A stretch of 64,000 bases of DNA from Methylocaldum sp. 14B. GTDB lineage: Bacteria > Pseudomonadota > Gammaproteobacteria > Methylococcales > Methylococcaceae. Every line of letters begins with the position of its first letter. The first letter of the stretch is position 1. The DNA lies in contig NZ_MSCV01000026.1 in NCBI RefSeq assembly GCF_002005105.1, positions 1 through 64,000 on the forward strand, given 5' to 3'. Under the pieces are notes generated by a model that did no database searches, was not told where the DNA came from, and worked only from the letters and a program-made list of their open reading frames with translations. A program made the translations under genes and the position numbers. Shown piece by piece: positions 20,504-30,383 of the stretch.

Positions 20504-21853
20504 ATGATGGATAACCTTCAGTTTCCCGCCGATTTTATCTGGGGTGCAGCCACCTCCGCCTATCAGATCGAAGGCTCGCCTTTGGCTGACGGCGCAGGCC
20601 CCAGCAACTGGCATCGTTTTTGCCGTGTACCGGGGGCAATTCTCAACGGGGACACCGGCGACCTCGCTTGCGACCACTATCGGCGCTGGGCGGACGACGT
20701 GAAGCTCATGAAGGAACTGGGCCTCAAGGCTTACCGCTTCAGTATCGCCTGGAGCCGCGTTCTACCGAACGGACGCGGAAAACCGAATGAGAAAGGTTTG
20801 GACTTCTACCGTAATCTCGCGGAAGCGCTGATCGCAAACGGCATCGAGCCGTTCGTGACGCTGCATCACTGGGACCTCCCGACGGCGCTGGATGATCTCG
20901 GCGGATGGGCCAACCGGGACGCGGCCCATTGGTTCGCCGACTACGCTCATCTGATGTTCCAAGCCTTGGAAGACAGGGTTCGGCATTGGACCACGCTCAA
21001 CGAACCCTGGGTGATCGTAGATGCCGGCTACATGCACGGCGTCCATCCGCCGGGTCTCAAGTCGCTCGAAAAAACGCCGCTGGCGGCTCACAATCTGCTG
21101 CGCGGTCATGCTCAAGCCGTACAAGCCTTTCGCGCAGACGGTAAAGGCCAAATCGGTTTGGTGGTAAACCTGGAACCCAAGTATGCCGCCTCGAACGATC
21201 CCGAGGATGCGGCCGCCATGGCGAGAACCCATGCCTATATGAACCGGCAATTTCTCGACCCCGTTTTCCTCGGCGCGTATCCCGACGAACTTTCCGATAT
21301 ATTCGGACGCGATTGGCCCCGTTTTCCTGAAAGCGATCTAAAGCTGATACGGGAACCCATCGATTTTCTCGGCATCAATTACTACACCCGGTCGGTAGTC
21401 CGCAGCGACCCGTCCTCGCCGCCTTTCTATGCCGCGCCAGTACCGCAAACGAACGCCGAACATACGGAAATGAATTGGGAGGTATTTCCGGCCGGGTTGA
21501 AATCCTGCCTGCTCTGGGTGAAAAGGCGGTACGGCGATATCCCGCTGTATATCACCGAAAACGGGGCCGCTTTCGCCGATCCGGCACCGGCGAAAGGATA
21601 TCTAGAAGACCTGCGCCGAATCGACTATTTTCGGACCCATCTCCGCGCGGCGCATGAAGCCATTCGGGAGGGCGCTAATTTGAAAGGCTATTTCGCCTGG
21701 TCTCTGCTCGACAATTTCGAATGGGCCTGCGGTTTTTCCAAGCGGTTCGGCTTAGTACATGTCGATTACCGCACTCAGAAGAGGACTCCCAAAGCCAGCG
21801 CATCGTTTTTCCGGCAGGTTATAGAGAGCAACGGGGCAGCGATCTGGGATTGA
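20504..21853 (+). CDS. Glycoside hydrolase family 1 beta-glucosidase
   Basis: 449-aa GH1 TIM-barrel enzyme. The N-terminus FIWGAATSAYQIEG is diagnostic, the acid/base glutamate lies in TLNEPW (about residue 167), and the nucleophile in YITENGAAF (about residue 350). Length is normal. No signal peptide is present, so it acts in the cytoplasm on imported or internal beta-glucosides. It is divergent from the ATPase operon and has no sugar-transport neighbour, so the natural substrate is unclear. Confidence 0.93.
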   Translation: MMDNLQFPADFIWGAATSAYQIEGSPLADGAGPSNWHRFCRVPGAILNGDTGDLACDHYRRWADDVKLMKELGLKAYRFSIAWSRVLPNGRGKPNEKGLDFYRNLAEALIANGIEPFVTLHHWDLPTALDDLGGWANRDAAHWFADYAHLMFQALEDRVRHWTTLNEPWVIVDAGYMHGVHPPGLKSLEKTPLAAHNLLRGHAQAVQAFRADGKGQIGLVVNLEPKYAASNDPEDAAAMARTHAYMNRQFLDPVFLGAYPDELSDIFGRDWPRFPESDLKLIREPIDFLGINYYTRSVVRSDPSSPPFYAAPVPQTNAEHTEMNWEVFPAGLKSCLLWVKRRYGDIPLYITENGAAFADPAPAKGYLEDLRRIDYFRTHLRAAHEAIREGANLKGYFAWSLLDNFEWACGFSKRFGLVHVDYRTQKRTPKASASFFRQVIESNGAAIWD

Positions 21854-21989
21854 GCGCGACCGCTTGAAGACATGTCCACCATGAGTCCGGTTCAGTCGTG
21901 GCCGCCGACGCGAAGGTTGAACGCGCTCTACGACGCGAATAGGCATCGAAACGGCTCACCAACACTTTCGCATCGTAATTCGATCTAAA

Positions 21990-22067
21990 AACAACGTTGT
22001 TATCATTCGGTGCTTACAAGATAATCTTCAATTGCGCGCAACACACTATTCACCTGGTTGCTATAAT
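21990..22067 (+). promoter_or_regulatory. Promoter with palindromic site upstream of the small-gene cluster
   Basis: TGCTATAAT at 22059-22067 is an extended -10 box. About 60 bases upstream, AACAACGTTGTT (21990-22001) is a perfect 12-bp palindrome that could bind a regulator. A 7-bp hairpin (TACCCTC / GAGGGTA, loop GGCT, 22094-22111) then sits in the leader before the first small gene at 22158. The rest of the 304-base gap after the glucosidase gene shows nothing else. Confidence 0.5.
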
Positions 22068-22157
22068 GCGCGGCCATGCAAAACCCGAAGTACTACCCTC
22101 GGCTGAGGGTAACATTCAGTTTTGACACATAAGAAAAATTTCGAGGAGGAACTGCAC

Positions 22158-22418
22158 ATGCGAAAAATCAGCACCTTAGTTTTGAGTACGAGTCTACTCA
22201 TAACCGTGGCGCCCTGCGCCCTCTCCGACGAGGACTCTCGTTATCCTGCGCACCACTTCAAACCCTCGGTGATTTATCAGGATCACCAATTGATCGCCCA
22301 AACAGACTCAAACTCTTCCGCCGATAGCCACTCCGATACCCACGCAGATCCCAAGTATCCGGGTTCCAGCTTCACTCCAACGGTCATTTATCAGAACCCT
22401 GAATTCGTCAAGAAGTAG
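22158..22418 (+). CDS. Small secreted protein with a duplicated YPxxxFxPxVIYQ motif
   Basis: 86-aa protein. A GAGGAGG-type ribosome site precedes the ATG at 22158, which starts a signal peptide (MRKISTLVLSTSLLITV, cleavage near ALSD). The mature 60-odd residues contain two copies of one unit: DSRYPAHHFKPSVIYQ and DPKYPGSSFTPTVIYQ, separated by a Ser/Asp/His-rich linker. The repeat suggests a short binding module used twice. I do not recognise the family. It is the first gene of a tight group of four small genes. Confidence 0.75.
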   Translation: MRKISTLVLSTSLLITVAPCALSDEDSRYPAHHFKPSVIYQDHQLIAQTDSNSSADSHSDTHADPKYPGSSFTPTVIYQNPEFVKK

Positions 22419-22502
22419 GCTCGATAACATTCGAGTACTTTGGAATACACCGTTGGTCCCGATGCAAACCGTATTTGGATCGCTAATTTTCGGGAGAAAC
22501 AT

Positions 22503-22754
22503 ATGTCCGATTTGTCGTCCCCTAGGTCGAAGTCAGGCGTCAGCCTGAAGACGATTTTCGAGCGTCTGAACGGAGAGGTTTTTTTGAATTATCCGCTGCT
22601 GACCAGCCTGTTCGTGACGGATTTTGCTTTGTTGAGCTTCGGACGAGAGCCCCTGCTGCTCCGATTCTTGCTGCTCGCAGGCTTGGTTTATCTGGCAATG
22701 TTCTTCAGCGCAAAATCGTTCGTATCCGGCTCCAGCGCTGAAAAACAGCCTTGA
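22503..22754 (+). CDS. Small two-helix membrane protein, paralogue A
   Basis: 83-aa protein. The ATG at 22503 follows a GGGAGA site and is preferred to an upstream alternative at 22440. A short polar N-terminus leads into NYPLLTSLFVTDFALL and LLLRFLLLAGLVYLAMFF, two predicted membrane helices. The core is clearly related to the larger protein at 22990 (shared T-S-L-F, F-A-L-L and LLL-x(3)-LVY pattern), so the two derive from a duplication. Function unknown. Confidence 0.75.
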   Translation: MSDLSSPRSKSGVSLKTIFERLNGEVFLNYPLLTSLFVTDFALLSFGREPLLLRFLLLAGLVYLAMFFSAKSFVSGSSAEKQP

Positions 22755-22837
22755 CCGAAAGTTGGGGCTCCACCAGTTAGAGCAACAACCCTAACCTTAC
22801 TTCAATAAGTTCTTCTTTCACTGAAGAGGAGAAGACG

Positions 22838-22993
22838 ATGGGAAAAATCACCGATTGCTTGGTCGTCGCACTATCGTGCGGCGACAACAAGACCGCTTGT
22901 AACGGCTCGATGATGGAGCCGTACCACCGCTACGCCGAAATCATGTTCGCTGGTGCCAGTGCCGCTAACTCAGTCAACGGAGTGCGGACATGA
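22838..22993 (+). CDS. 51-codon ORF coupled to the next membrane-protein gene
   Basis: A 51-aa frame (MGKITDCLVVALSCGDNKTA start) with a strong GAGGAG site 7-8 bases before its ATG. Its stop overlaps the next start by 4 bases (ATGA), which points to real translation and coupling. The peptide has three cysteines and no obvious membrane helix or signal. It could be a functional microprotein or a leader that controls the downstream gene. Confidence 0.5.
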   Translation: MGKITDCLVVALSCGDNKTACNGSMMEPYHRYAEIMFAGASAANSVNGVRT

Positions 22994-23415
22994 ATACCGT
23001 AAAGGAACCTGAGTCTGGAACCCGCATCATTGACTGGCAGAAATCGCTCGCCATCATATTGGATCATCCTATCCAAACCAGTCTCTTTATCGTTACGTTT
23101 GCCTTTCTTCTCCTAGTCGAGCCTCCCGTTCTGCTGTCGCTCTTGCTACTCTCGATACTGGTTTATTTTATTTTTGCACTTGGCGAACGCTTGTCTCGCG
23201 TCGCGGATCGGCCTGAGAGCAGTTTGGATTTAACCGAAAAGCACGTCCCAACTACCGGAGCGGCCGTTGCCGAAAACATTGCAGCAGCATCGGCAACCAC
23301 AAAAGAAAAACCGAGAAGTCCGGCAAGACGGACTACACAAAGAGGGAGCGATTCGCAGAAGGCACAAGCGAAACCGCAGAGGAGCCGGCAAAGAGCCTCG
23401 AAAAATCCCCAATAG
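22990..23415 (+). CDS. Small membrane protein with basic C-terminal tail, paralogue B
   Basis: 141-aa protein. Residues about 20-65 repeat the two-helix core seen at 22503 (DHPIQTSLFIVTFAFLLL, then LLSLLLLSILVYFIFAL). The C-terminal 60-70 residues form an added hydrophilic extension ending in an Arg/Lys/Gln-rich tail (RRTTQRGSDSQKAQAKPQ), likely disordered and possibly nucleic-acid- or membrane-surface-binding. Translationally coupled to the 51-codon ORF. Function unknown. Confidence 0.7.
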   Translation: MNTVKEPESGTRIIDWQKSLAIILDHPIQTSLFIVTFAFLLLVEPPVLLSLLLLSILVYFIFALGERLSRVADRPESSLDLTEKHVPTTGAAVAENIAAASATTKEKPRSPARRTTQRGSDSQKAQAKPQRSRQRASKNPQ

Positions 23416-23480
23416 GATCGGGAGTCATTTGATGATTAGCGACACAGGCTGCGTGACGCTCGACGAAGGACTCGGGAACA

Positions 23481-23506
23481 CCTGACGGGAACTCGTCCCC
23501 GTCAGG
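23481..23506 (+). terminator. Hairpin terminator after the small-gene cluster
   Basis: Perfect 9-bp stem CCTGACGGG / CCCGTCAGG with an 8-base loop, about 65 bases after the stop of the last small gene, followed by TTCATCATTTC. It lies between convergent transcripts (Hsp20 on the other strand) and may serve either direction. Confidence 0.55.
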
Positions 23507-23641
23507 TTCATCATTTCGAGAACCGAACGGATACGGTGAGGCTCGGCTCTCATCTCCAGCGCGAATTGCGGAAAGCGAGGATGGCTTGGCGACGATTTTT
23601 CTCTAAAACGGAAACCGCGCTGCCCTCCTCTTCTTAACTCT

Positions 23642-24076
23642 TTAACTCTCGCCGACCACGTTGATCTTCTTCGGCTGTGTGGCGGCTTTCTTCGGTATGG
23701 AAATTTCCAGTACACCGTTTTTGCAGCGCGCCGTGATGCCTTCTGCATCGGCCGTATCCGGCAGCGAGAAGCGGCGATGAAAAGACCCATAAACCCGCTC
23801 GACGCGTTTCAGCCCTTCGCGGCGGACTGTAGCCTCGGTTTGCCGCTCGCCTTTCAGCGTCAGTATGCCGTTCTCCATCATGATATCGATGCTGTCCGAG
23901 CTTACGCCGGGAAGATCGGCCCAGAGGATATAGCGGTCCGGCTCCTCTTTGATGTCCACGGCGGGAGTCCATTCCGCGGTGGCCGCGGTGTCGGTACCGG
24001 GGCGGGCGCCTTCGAATGAACGCTCCAACTCTCTTTGGAGCTGATTCAAAAGACTCCAGGGCTCATATCGAGTCAT
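23642..24076 (-). CDS. Hsp20 small heat-shock protein
   Basis: 144-aa protein with an alpha-crystallin domain at about residues 35-130. Conserved pieces are WTPAVDIKEEPDRYILWADLPG, here split as WTPAVDIKEE and WADLPG, plus MMENGILTLKGER and the terminal NGVLEISIPKK. It prevents aggregation of unfolded proteins in the cytoplasm. An AAAGGAGATCATC ribosome site precedes the ATG. No heat-shock promoter is evident. Confidence 0.93.
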   Translation of the reverse strand: MTRYEPWSLLNQLQRELERSFEGARPGTDTAATAEWTPAVDIKEEPDRYILWADLPGVSSDSIDIMMENGILTLKGERQTEATVRREGLKRVERVYGSFHRRFSLPDTADAEGITARCKNGVLEISIPKKAATQPKKINVVGES

Positions 24077-24157
24077 CGTGATGATCTCCTTTGTTGGAAG
24101 AGTTTCTGCTCTAAACCCAATATGGAGGTGAGACCTGGTTTTTCAAGTACTCGCGAA

Positions 24158-27100
24158 TCAGCCGACCCAGACCCTTGCATTTCGAAACAGACGCATCCAC
24201 GGACCGTACTCGCCCCATGTCCTCGGATGCCAGGAATTCTGCACGGTACGGAAGCACCGTTCCGGATGCGGCATCATGATGGTGAAGCGACCGTCAAGGG
24301 TAGTCAAACCGGTAATCCCCAGCGGCGAGCCGTTCGGATTATGTGGAAATGCCTCGGTAATTTTTCCGTAAGTATCCGTGTAACAGAGCGAGACTACGCC
24401 GAGGCTGAGCGCCTTGCGCGCATCGTCGTGAAATTCGGCCCGCCCTTCGCCGTGCGAGACGACAACCGGGATGCGCGATCCTTCCATGCCGGCAAACAAG
24501 ATGGACGGCGACCGCTGGACTTCCACCAATGCGACGCGCGCTTCGAATTGCTCCGACTCGTTGCGGACGAAGCGTGGCCAGTGCACGGCGCCGGGAATCA
24601 ACCCAGCGAGATGTGACATCATCTGGCAGCCGTTGCAAACGCCCAGACCGAATGTATCCTGCCGTTCGAAGAACGCCTGGAATTCGTCGCGGCCACGGCT
24701 ATTGAGCAATATCGATTTCGCCCAACCGCCCCCGGCGCCCAAGACGTCGCCATAAGAAAATCCACCGCAAGCGGCCAAACCGACGAAATCGTGAAGGCTC
24801 GCGTGTCCCGACAGGATATCGCTCATATGCACATCTACCGCCGTGAAGCCGGCGCGGTCGAACGCCGCCGCCATCTCCACATGGCCATTCACGCCCTGTT
24901 CCCGGAGTATCGCCACGCGCGGACGACCTTTAGCAATAAAAGGCGCAGCGACATCGCCGTCGGGATCGAAGCTCAGCTCGGCGCTAAGGCCGGGGTCGTT
25001 CTCGTCCACGATGGCTTCGAATTCCTGCCGTGCGCAGTCCGGATTATCGCGCAAGGCCTGCATGCGATAGCTGGTTTCCGCCCAAGTCCGCTGCAGTTCG
25101 GCGCGGGACTGCGACAGCAAGATCTCATCACCCCGCCAGAACGCGATTTGCTTGTCGGTATTGGGCATGCCGATAACATGGCTGATCCCGTGGAGCCCCG
25201 ACCGATCGAGCAGCTCCGTGACCGCGCTCAAGTCTGTCTCGCGAACCTGCACCACGGCCCCCAATTCTTCGCAAAACAGCGCAGCAACCGCGTCTTCGCC
25301 AAGATCGGAAATGTCGATTTCGAGGCCGCAACGTGCCGCGAAAGCCATTTCGGAGAGCGTCGCGAACAACCCGCCGTCGGACCGGTCATGATAAGCCAGC
25401 AACCGGCCGTCCTCGTTCAAGGATTGGATTGCGGCGAAAAAGGATTTGAACAACGCCGGATCGTCGAGATCCGGGGATTCGCCCCCCATTTGTCCGTAGA
25501 CTTGAGCCAGGGCGGAACCGCCCAATCGATTCCTGCCCTGGCCGAGATCGATCAGAATCAGGCGCGTCGGACCGCAGTCGAGCCGTAGCTCCGGCGTCAA
25601 GGTGCGGCGAACGTCAATGACCGGCGCGAATGCTGAAATGATCAGCGACAGCGGCGACGTCATGACGACATCGCGTTCGTTCTGCCGCCATACCGTTTTC
25701 ATGGACAGCGAATCTTTCCCAACCGGAATGGCGATGCCCAAGGCGGGACACAGGTCCAGACCAACAGCTTTTACCGTATCGAACAGCTTGGCGTCTTCAC
25801 CGGACGCGCCGGCTGCCGCCATCCAGTTGGCGGAAAGCTTCACCTGGCTTAAGGAGCCGATACTGGCGGCTGCGATATTGGTCAAAGCCTCTCCGACAGC
25901 CATGCGGCCGGATGCCGGGGCATCGATGACCGCCAAGGGCGTACGCTCCCCCATGGCCATCGCTTCGCCGGTATACGCCCGAAAACCCGAGACCGTCACC
26001 GCTACGTCCGCGACCGGTACCTGCCATGGTCCGACCATTTGATCGCGCGCCACCAAACCACCGACCGAACGATCCCCGATCGTGATCAAAAAACGCTTAT
26101 CCGCTACGGCAGGAAAATTCAATACTCGCCGAGCCGCCTCGCGGATTGCTATGCCATCACGGCAAATGGGAGATTGCGCGCCACGATTTCTCGTGACATC
26201 GCGCCGCATCTTCGGCGGCTTGCCGAATAGCAGCGCCATGGGAATATCGATCGGGTGGGTACCGAATTGACTGTCGCTGAGGACCAGGCGCTCTTCTTCC
26301 GTCGCGTAGCCGATCACGGCATAGGGACAGCGCTCGCGCTCGCAGAAGGCCCGAAATCGGTCCACTGCCTCCGGTTTGAGCGCGAGCACGTATCGTTCCT
26401 GCGATTCGTTGCACCAAATCTGCATCGGTGACATGCCCGGCTCGTCGATGAGTATGTTCCGCAGTTCGAAACGCCCGCCCCGACCCGAGTCGTGAATGAT
26501 CTCGGGCACTGCATTCGACAACCCGCCGGCGCCGACATCGTGGATGGACAAGATTGGGTTGTCCTCGCCCAACGCGGTGCAGCGGTTGATCACTTCCTGG
26601 CAGCGCCGCTGCATCTCGGGGTTTTCCCGCTGGACGGACGCGAAGTCCAAATCCTCGGCGCTCTCCCCCGATGCCACGGAAGATGCGGCGCCACCGCCAA
26701 GACCGATGAGCATGGCGGGGCCGCCGAGCACCACGATGGGCGCGCCGGGCGGGATCGTTTCCTTGGCAAGATGCTGCGGCCGGATATTTCCCATTCCGCC
26801 GGCGATCATGATCGGCTTGTGATAGCCATGCAGCCCTGAACCGTCCGGAGCCGGCTGTTCGAATGCGCGGAAATAGCCGCACAAGTTAGGGCGGCCGAAT
26901 TCATTGTTGAACGCCGCCCCGCCGATCGGTCCTTGCAGCATGATTTCGAGGGCGGAGGCGATCCGGTCCGGCTTGCCGTGATCCCGTTCCCACGGCTGCT
27001 CGAATCCCGGGATGCGAAGGTGGGATACGGAAAAGCCGGTGAGTCCGGCTTTGGTTTGCGACCCCCGTCCGGTAGCCGCCTCATCGCGAATTTCACCTCC

Positions 27101-28036
27101 GGAACCGGTCGCGGCACCGGGATGAGGAGAAACGGCGGTCGGATGATTATGGGTCTCCACCTTCATCAGAATATGTACCGGTTCCTCTCGATAACCATAT
27201 TCCAGCGTTTCCGTGTCGCGCAGAAACACGTTCGCGGTGCTGCCCCGAACGACGGCGGCATTATCCCGGTATGCGGATAGAACTCCTTCCGGAGACTGCT
27301 CGGTCGTGTTTCTGATCATGCCGAACAGGGTTTCGCTTCGAGTCTCGCCGTCGATGCGCCAGTTGGCGTTGAAAATTTTGTGCCGGCAATGTTCGGAGTT
27401 GGCCTGGGCAAACATCATCAGTTCGACGTCGGACGGATTCCGTCGAAGCGCCGTGAAGCTTTCGACCAAATAATCCAATTCATCCTCGGACAAAGCCAAC
27501 CCAAGCCTGCGGTTTGCCTTGATCAGCGCCCATTTCCCCTCTTCGAGCAAAGGAATATATTCCATCGGCGCCGGAGCATGGTGTTGGAACAGCAGTTCCT
27601 CCTGTCCCCGCGTGAGCACCGTTTGGGTCATCCGGTCATGGATCAAAGCCTTTATGGCATCTCGACTGGAGAGCTTAATTTCGTTGGCGCTGCGAATGCG
27701 GTATTCGATTCCCCTTTCCACACGCAGAACGGCGGCCAGATTGCTACGCCGCACGATATCGGTCGCCTTGCTGGACCAAGGGGAGATCGTGCCGAGTCGC
27801 GGCACCACCAAAAAATAGTCGCCCGCGGCGCTGCGTGAATCGTGCGCCGGCCCGTAAGCCAATACGCTTTCCAGGGTACGTTTCTCCAACCCATTCAACG
27901 CGCGCTTGATCTCGGCAAAATGCACGTAAGCGGCCGAGACTTCGATAATGGACGGCTCGACGCTCTGAAGATCGGTCAACAGCTTTTGCAAGCGAAATGC
28001 TGAGAGGGCGGGAGGGCCGGGAAACTTGGCAAACAT
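24158..28036 (-). CDS. purL: Phosphoribosylformylglycinamidine synthase
   Basis: 1292-aa single-chain enzyme, the large form found in gammaproteobacteria, converting FGAR to FGAM with glutamine. An N-terminal PurS-like region is followed by the ATP-binding core ([20 protein letters not shown] near residue 290), a second AIRS-like half, and a C-terminal glutamine amidotransferase domain with the catalytic cysteine in [14 protein letters not shown] and histidine in [10 protein letters not shown]. All domains look complete. It stands alone: bamC is on the same strand 63 bases upstream. Confidence 0.97.
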   Translation of the reverse strand: MFAKFPGPPALSAFRLQKLLTDLQSVEPSIIEVSAAYVHFAEIKRALNGLEKRTLESVLAYGPAHDSRSAAGDYFLVVPRLGTISPWSSKATDIVRRSNLAAVLRVERGIEYRIRSANEIKLSSRDAIKALIHDRMTQTVLTRGQEELLFQHHAPAPMEYIPLLEEGKWALIKANRRLGLALSEDELDYLVESFTALRRNPSDVELMMFAQANSEHCRHKIFNANWRIDGETRSETLFGMIRNTTEQSPEGVLSAYRDNAAVVRGSTANVFLRDTETLEYGYREEPVHILMKVETHNHPTAVSPHPGAATGSGGEIRDEAATGRGSQTKAGLTGFSVSHLRIPGFEQPWERDHGKPDRIASALEIMLQGPIGGAAFNNEFGRPNLCGYFRAFEQPAPDGSGLHGYHKPIMIAGGMGNIRPQHLAKETIPPGAPIVVLGGPAMLIGLGGGAASSVASGESAEDLDFASVQRENPEMQRRCQEVINRCTALGEDNPILSIHDVGAGGLSNAVPEIIHDSGRGGRFELRNILIDEPGMSPMQIWCNESQERYVLALKPEAVDRFRAFCERERCPYAVIGYATEEERLVLSDSQFGTHPIDIPMALLFGKPPKMRRDVTRNRGAQSPICRDGIAIREAARRVLNFPAVADKRFLITIGDRSVGGLVARDQMVGPWQVPVADVAVTVSGFRAYTGEAMAMGERTPLAVIDAPASGRMAVGEALTNIAAASIGSLSQVKLSANWMAAAGASGEDAKLFDTVKAVGLDLCPALGIAIPVGKDSLSMKTVWRQNERDVVMTSPLSLIISAFAPVIDVRRTLTPELRLDCGPTRLILIDLGQGRNRLGGSALAQVYGQMGGESPDLDDPALFKSFFAAIQSLNEDGRLLAYHDRSDGGLFATLSEMAFAARCGLEIDISDLGEDAVAALFCEELGAVVQVRETDLSAVTELLDRSGLHGISHVIGMPNTDKQIAFWRGDEILLSQSRAELQRTWAETSYRMQALRDNPDCARQEFEAIVDENDPGLSAELSFDPDGDVAAPFIAKGRPRVAILREQGVNGHVEMAAAFDRAGFTAVDVHMSDILSGHASLHDFVGLAACGGFSYGDVLGAGGGWAKSILLNSRGRDEFQAFFERQDTFGLGVCNGCQMMSHLAGLIPGAVHWPRFVRNESEQFEARVALVEVQRSPSILFAGMEGSRIPVVVSHGEGRAEFHDDARKALSLGVVSLCYTDTYGKITEAFPHNPNGSPLGITGLTTLDGRFTIMMPHPERCFRTVQNSWHPRTWGEYGPWMRLFRNARVWVG

Positions 28037-28099
28037 GGTCTGACTTTCAACTATGGTCAGCGATAATACTTATCGCTTGTTGGAAACAACGCGGAAAAG

Positions 28100-28774
28100 T
28101 TATTCCTTTTCCGGTTCCTGGGGTTCTCCGAGCGACTGCAGGGTTTGGTGCAACCGCTTGAGCAGCTCGAATCCCGGCCCTTCGCTCTGAGGCTTGCCTT
28201 CTTGGTCGAGAACATAGATCACGACTACGTCCCGCCTATCCTCCAACTTGATGCGATATTCCTTCGCGGGCGTTTCGGAACCCGTGAAGAAGGAACCGAT
28301 GTCGCCCAGGAACCCGCGGTCTTCGTAAGGCTTATCGTCACCGCTGAAATAGACATAATAGACTCCGTCCGACCGGTTTTGATCGCTGACTTCCAGCCTG
28401 AGCCGGCCAAGCGCCTTGCCCACATCGTTCCAGGCCTCGGCATAGGGCGCTTCGAGCTCGATCAGCGGAATGTCTTCGGAATTTTGCGCTAACGTGGCCT
28501 GTGATCCACTCGGCTGATCGTCGGCCTTGGTTTGTGTCTCCGCGGCCGGACTGTACCGATCCGAGCGATCCCTGTTTTCACCCGCCGCGGGTCGCTCGTC
28601 GCCCCCTTCGATGGTCGATGCCTGCAAATCCGGCGGGATTTCCAAGGCGGGAATCTCTGAGCTGTACTTATATTGTTTCTGCTTATCGGGAAACAGCCCG
28701 GCAACGAAACTGCAACCGCTCAAGACGAAAACGCTTGAGGCCAAAATAACCGCTCTGGGAACGAATCGATTCAT
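28100..28774 (-). CDS. bamC: Outer-membrane assembly lipoprotein BamC-like
   Basis: 224-aa lipoprotein with lipobox VLSGC (Cys at about residue 21). After it comes the conserved unstructured segment (YKYSSEIPALEIPPDL) that in E. coli BamC binds BamD, and a C-terminal helix-grip region (EAWNDVGKALGRLRLEV to VVVIYVLD). It is shorter than E. coli BamC (344 aa), apparently with one helix-grip domain instead of two. It is 12 bases downstream of dapA, the same dapA-bamC pair as in E. coli. Confidence 0.88.
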   Translation of the reverse strand: MNRFVPRAVILASSVFVLSGCSFVAGLFPDKQKQYKYSSEIPALEIPPDLQASTIEGGDERPAAGENRDRSDRYSPAAETQTKADDQPSGSQATLAQNSEDIPLIELEAPYAEAWNDVGKALGRLRLEVSDQNRSDGVYYVYFSGDDKPYEDRGFLGDIGSFFTGSETPAKEYRIKLEDRRDVVVIYVLDQEGKPQSEGPGFELLKRLHQTLQSLGEPQEPEKE

Positions 28775-28787
28775 GTTGCATTAAACA

Positions 28788-29663
28788 TTAGATCACACCG
28801 GCTTGGCGCATCGCGCTGCGCACCGGCTCACGGCAGCTTTCCGACAGCCAAGTCAGCGGCAGGCGAATGCCTGCGTCGATAAGTCCCAGTTCGTGCACCG
28901 CCCATTTGGCCGGGATGGGATTCGATTCGATGAACAAATCGCGATGGAGAGCGGCCAGCTTGGCATCGATGGCGCGGGCGGTCTCCGCATCGCCGGCGAT
29001 CGCCGCGGCGCACATCTCGTGCATCAGCTTGGGCGCCACGTTGGCCGTTACCGAAATCACCCCTTTTCCTCCGAGGAGACAGAACTCGCACGCGGTTGCA
29101 TCATCGCCCGAATAAAGGAGGAAATCCGGACCGCACAAGCGCATAATCTCTCTCTCCCGATCCAAATTGCCAGTGGCCTCTTTGATGCCGACAATATTGG
29201 GAATTTGGGCAAGACGCGCGACCGTTGCAGGCAGCATGTCGCACGCGGTTCGGCCGGGAACGTTATAAAGAATCTGAGGGATGTCCACCGCCTCGGCAAC
29301 GGCTTTATAGTGAAGATAAAGTCCTTCCTGCGTGGGCTTATTGTAATAAGGCGTCACCAACAGACAGGCATCCGCCCCCGCGTCCTTGGCTCGCGCCGTC
29401 AGGTTGATCGCTTCGGTGGTGGAATTGGCGCCGGTGCCGGCAATTACGGGAATCCTGCCACCGACCCGGTCCACTACAAATTGAATAACGCGGCAGTGCT
29501 CCGCCTCATCGAGAGTCGCCGATTCTCCGGTGGTTCCCACGGCAACGATGGCATCGGTTCCCTGTTCGATATGAAATTCGATCAAACGGCTCAAACTTTC
29601 GTCGTCCAGTGTGCCGTCCCGTTTCATCGGGGTCACCAACGCGACGATGCTACCTTGAATCAT
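28788..29663 (-). CDS. dapA: 4-hydroxy-tetrahydrodipicolinate synthase
   Basis: 291-aa TIM-barrel lyase that condenses pyruvate with aspartate semialdehyde, the committed step of lysine/DAP synthesis. Motifs: [14 protein letters not shown] near residue 43, [14 protein letters not shown] near 106-120, [11 protein letters not shown] near 133, and the Schiff-base lysine in GIKEATG at about 161. bamC follows on the same strand. Confidence 0.96.
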   Translation of the reverse strand: MIQGSIVALVTPMKRDGTLDDESLSRLIEFHIEQGTDAIVAVGTTGESATLDEAEHCRVIQFVVDRVGGRIPVIAGTGANSTTEAINLTARAKDAGADACLLVTPYYNKPTQEGLYLHYKAVAEAVDIPQILYNVPGRTACDMLPATVARLAQIPNIVGIKEATGNLDREREIMRLCGPDFLLYSGDDATACEFCLLGGKGVISVTANVAPKLMHEMCAAAIAGDAETARAIDAKLAALHRDLFIESNPIPAKWAVHELGLIDAGIRLPLTWLSESCREPVRSAMRQAGVI

Positions 29664-29821
29664 GCAACTTAACTCGGTTCAATAAAAAGAACATGTTACC
29701 GTGCGCCGCCGGCATCTGACAACCGCGTAAGCCGTGTAACCGCGGGAAACCCGGCGGGAATCGAAGCTCCGCCGGCTGCGGCACCAACTGGATGAAAGTG
29801 ATACACTTTTCGCATTTTTTC

Positions 29822-30370
29822 ATGAAGAGAAACAACACGTCTATGCAGCTCGTCATCACCGTCCTTGGCGAAGATCGCCCGGATCTGATCGTGGAAATCA
29901 CCCGCGCCATCAAGGACTGCAAATGCACGATTCTCGAAAGCCGCATGACCGAGCTGGGGCATGAATTCGCCGGCCATTTATTGGTCGAAGGCAATTGGAA
30001 TCATATCGTGCGGCTGGAAAGCGCATTCGAAAATCTGGCCAACCGCTTTGCGATGAAGATCAACACGCTGCGCGGACGTGAGCCGGAAGATAGAGAAGAC
30101 AATACCCTGCCCTATGCGATCGACATCTTCGCCACCGATCAAATCAACAGCATTCACGAGCTCAGCGTGTTTCTTGCCAGCCGCAACATCAAAATTCTGG
30201 ATCTCAGCACCAGCCGCTATCCGGCTCCCTTCAGCGGTACCCCATTGTTTCTCGCGCATATGGTCGTCAAAATCCCGACCGGAATGCGCATCGTCTCGCT
30301 GCGCGACGAATTCCTGGACTTCTGCGATCAGCAGAACCTGGATGCCATACTCGAACCCGTAAAACGCTAA
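29822..30370 (+). CDS. GcvR-like tandem ACT-domain regulator
   Basis: 182-aa protein with two ACT domains: LVITVLGEDRPDLIVEI with a following CTILESRMTELG stretch, and a second copy beginning IDIFATDQINSIHELS. The pattern matches the glycine-cleavage repressor GcvR, which acts by binding GcvA. Position next to dapA and bcp also matches E. coli. The ATG at 29822 gives eight residues before the first strand, as in E. coli GcvR; ATGs at 29792 and 29843 are alternatives. No gcv genes lie nearby, so the target is inferred only. Confidence 0.8.
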   Translation: MKRNNTSMQLVITVLGEDRPDLIVEITRAIKDCKCTILESRMTELGHEFAGHLLVEGNWNHIVRLESAFENLANRFAMKINTLRGREPEDREDNTLPYAIDIFATDQINSIHELSVFLASRNIKILDLSTSRYPAPFSGTPLFLAHMVVKIPTGMRIVSLRDEFLDFCDQQNLDAILEPVKR

Positions 30371-30383
30371 AATCGGAATCATC

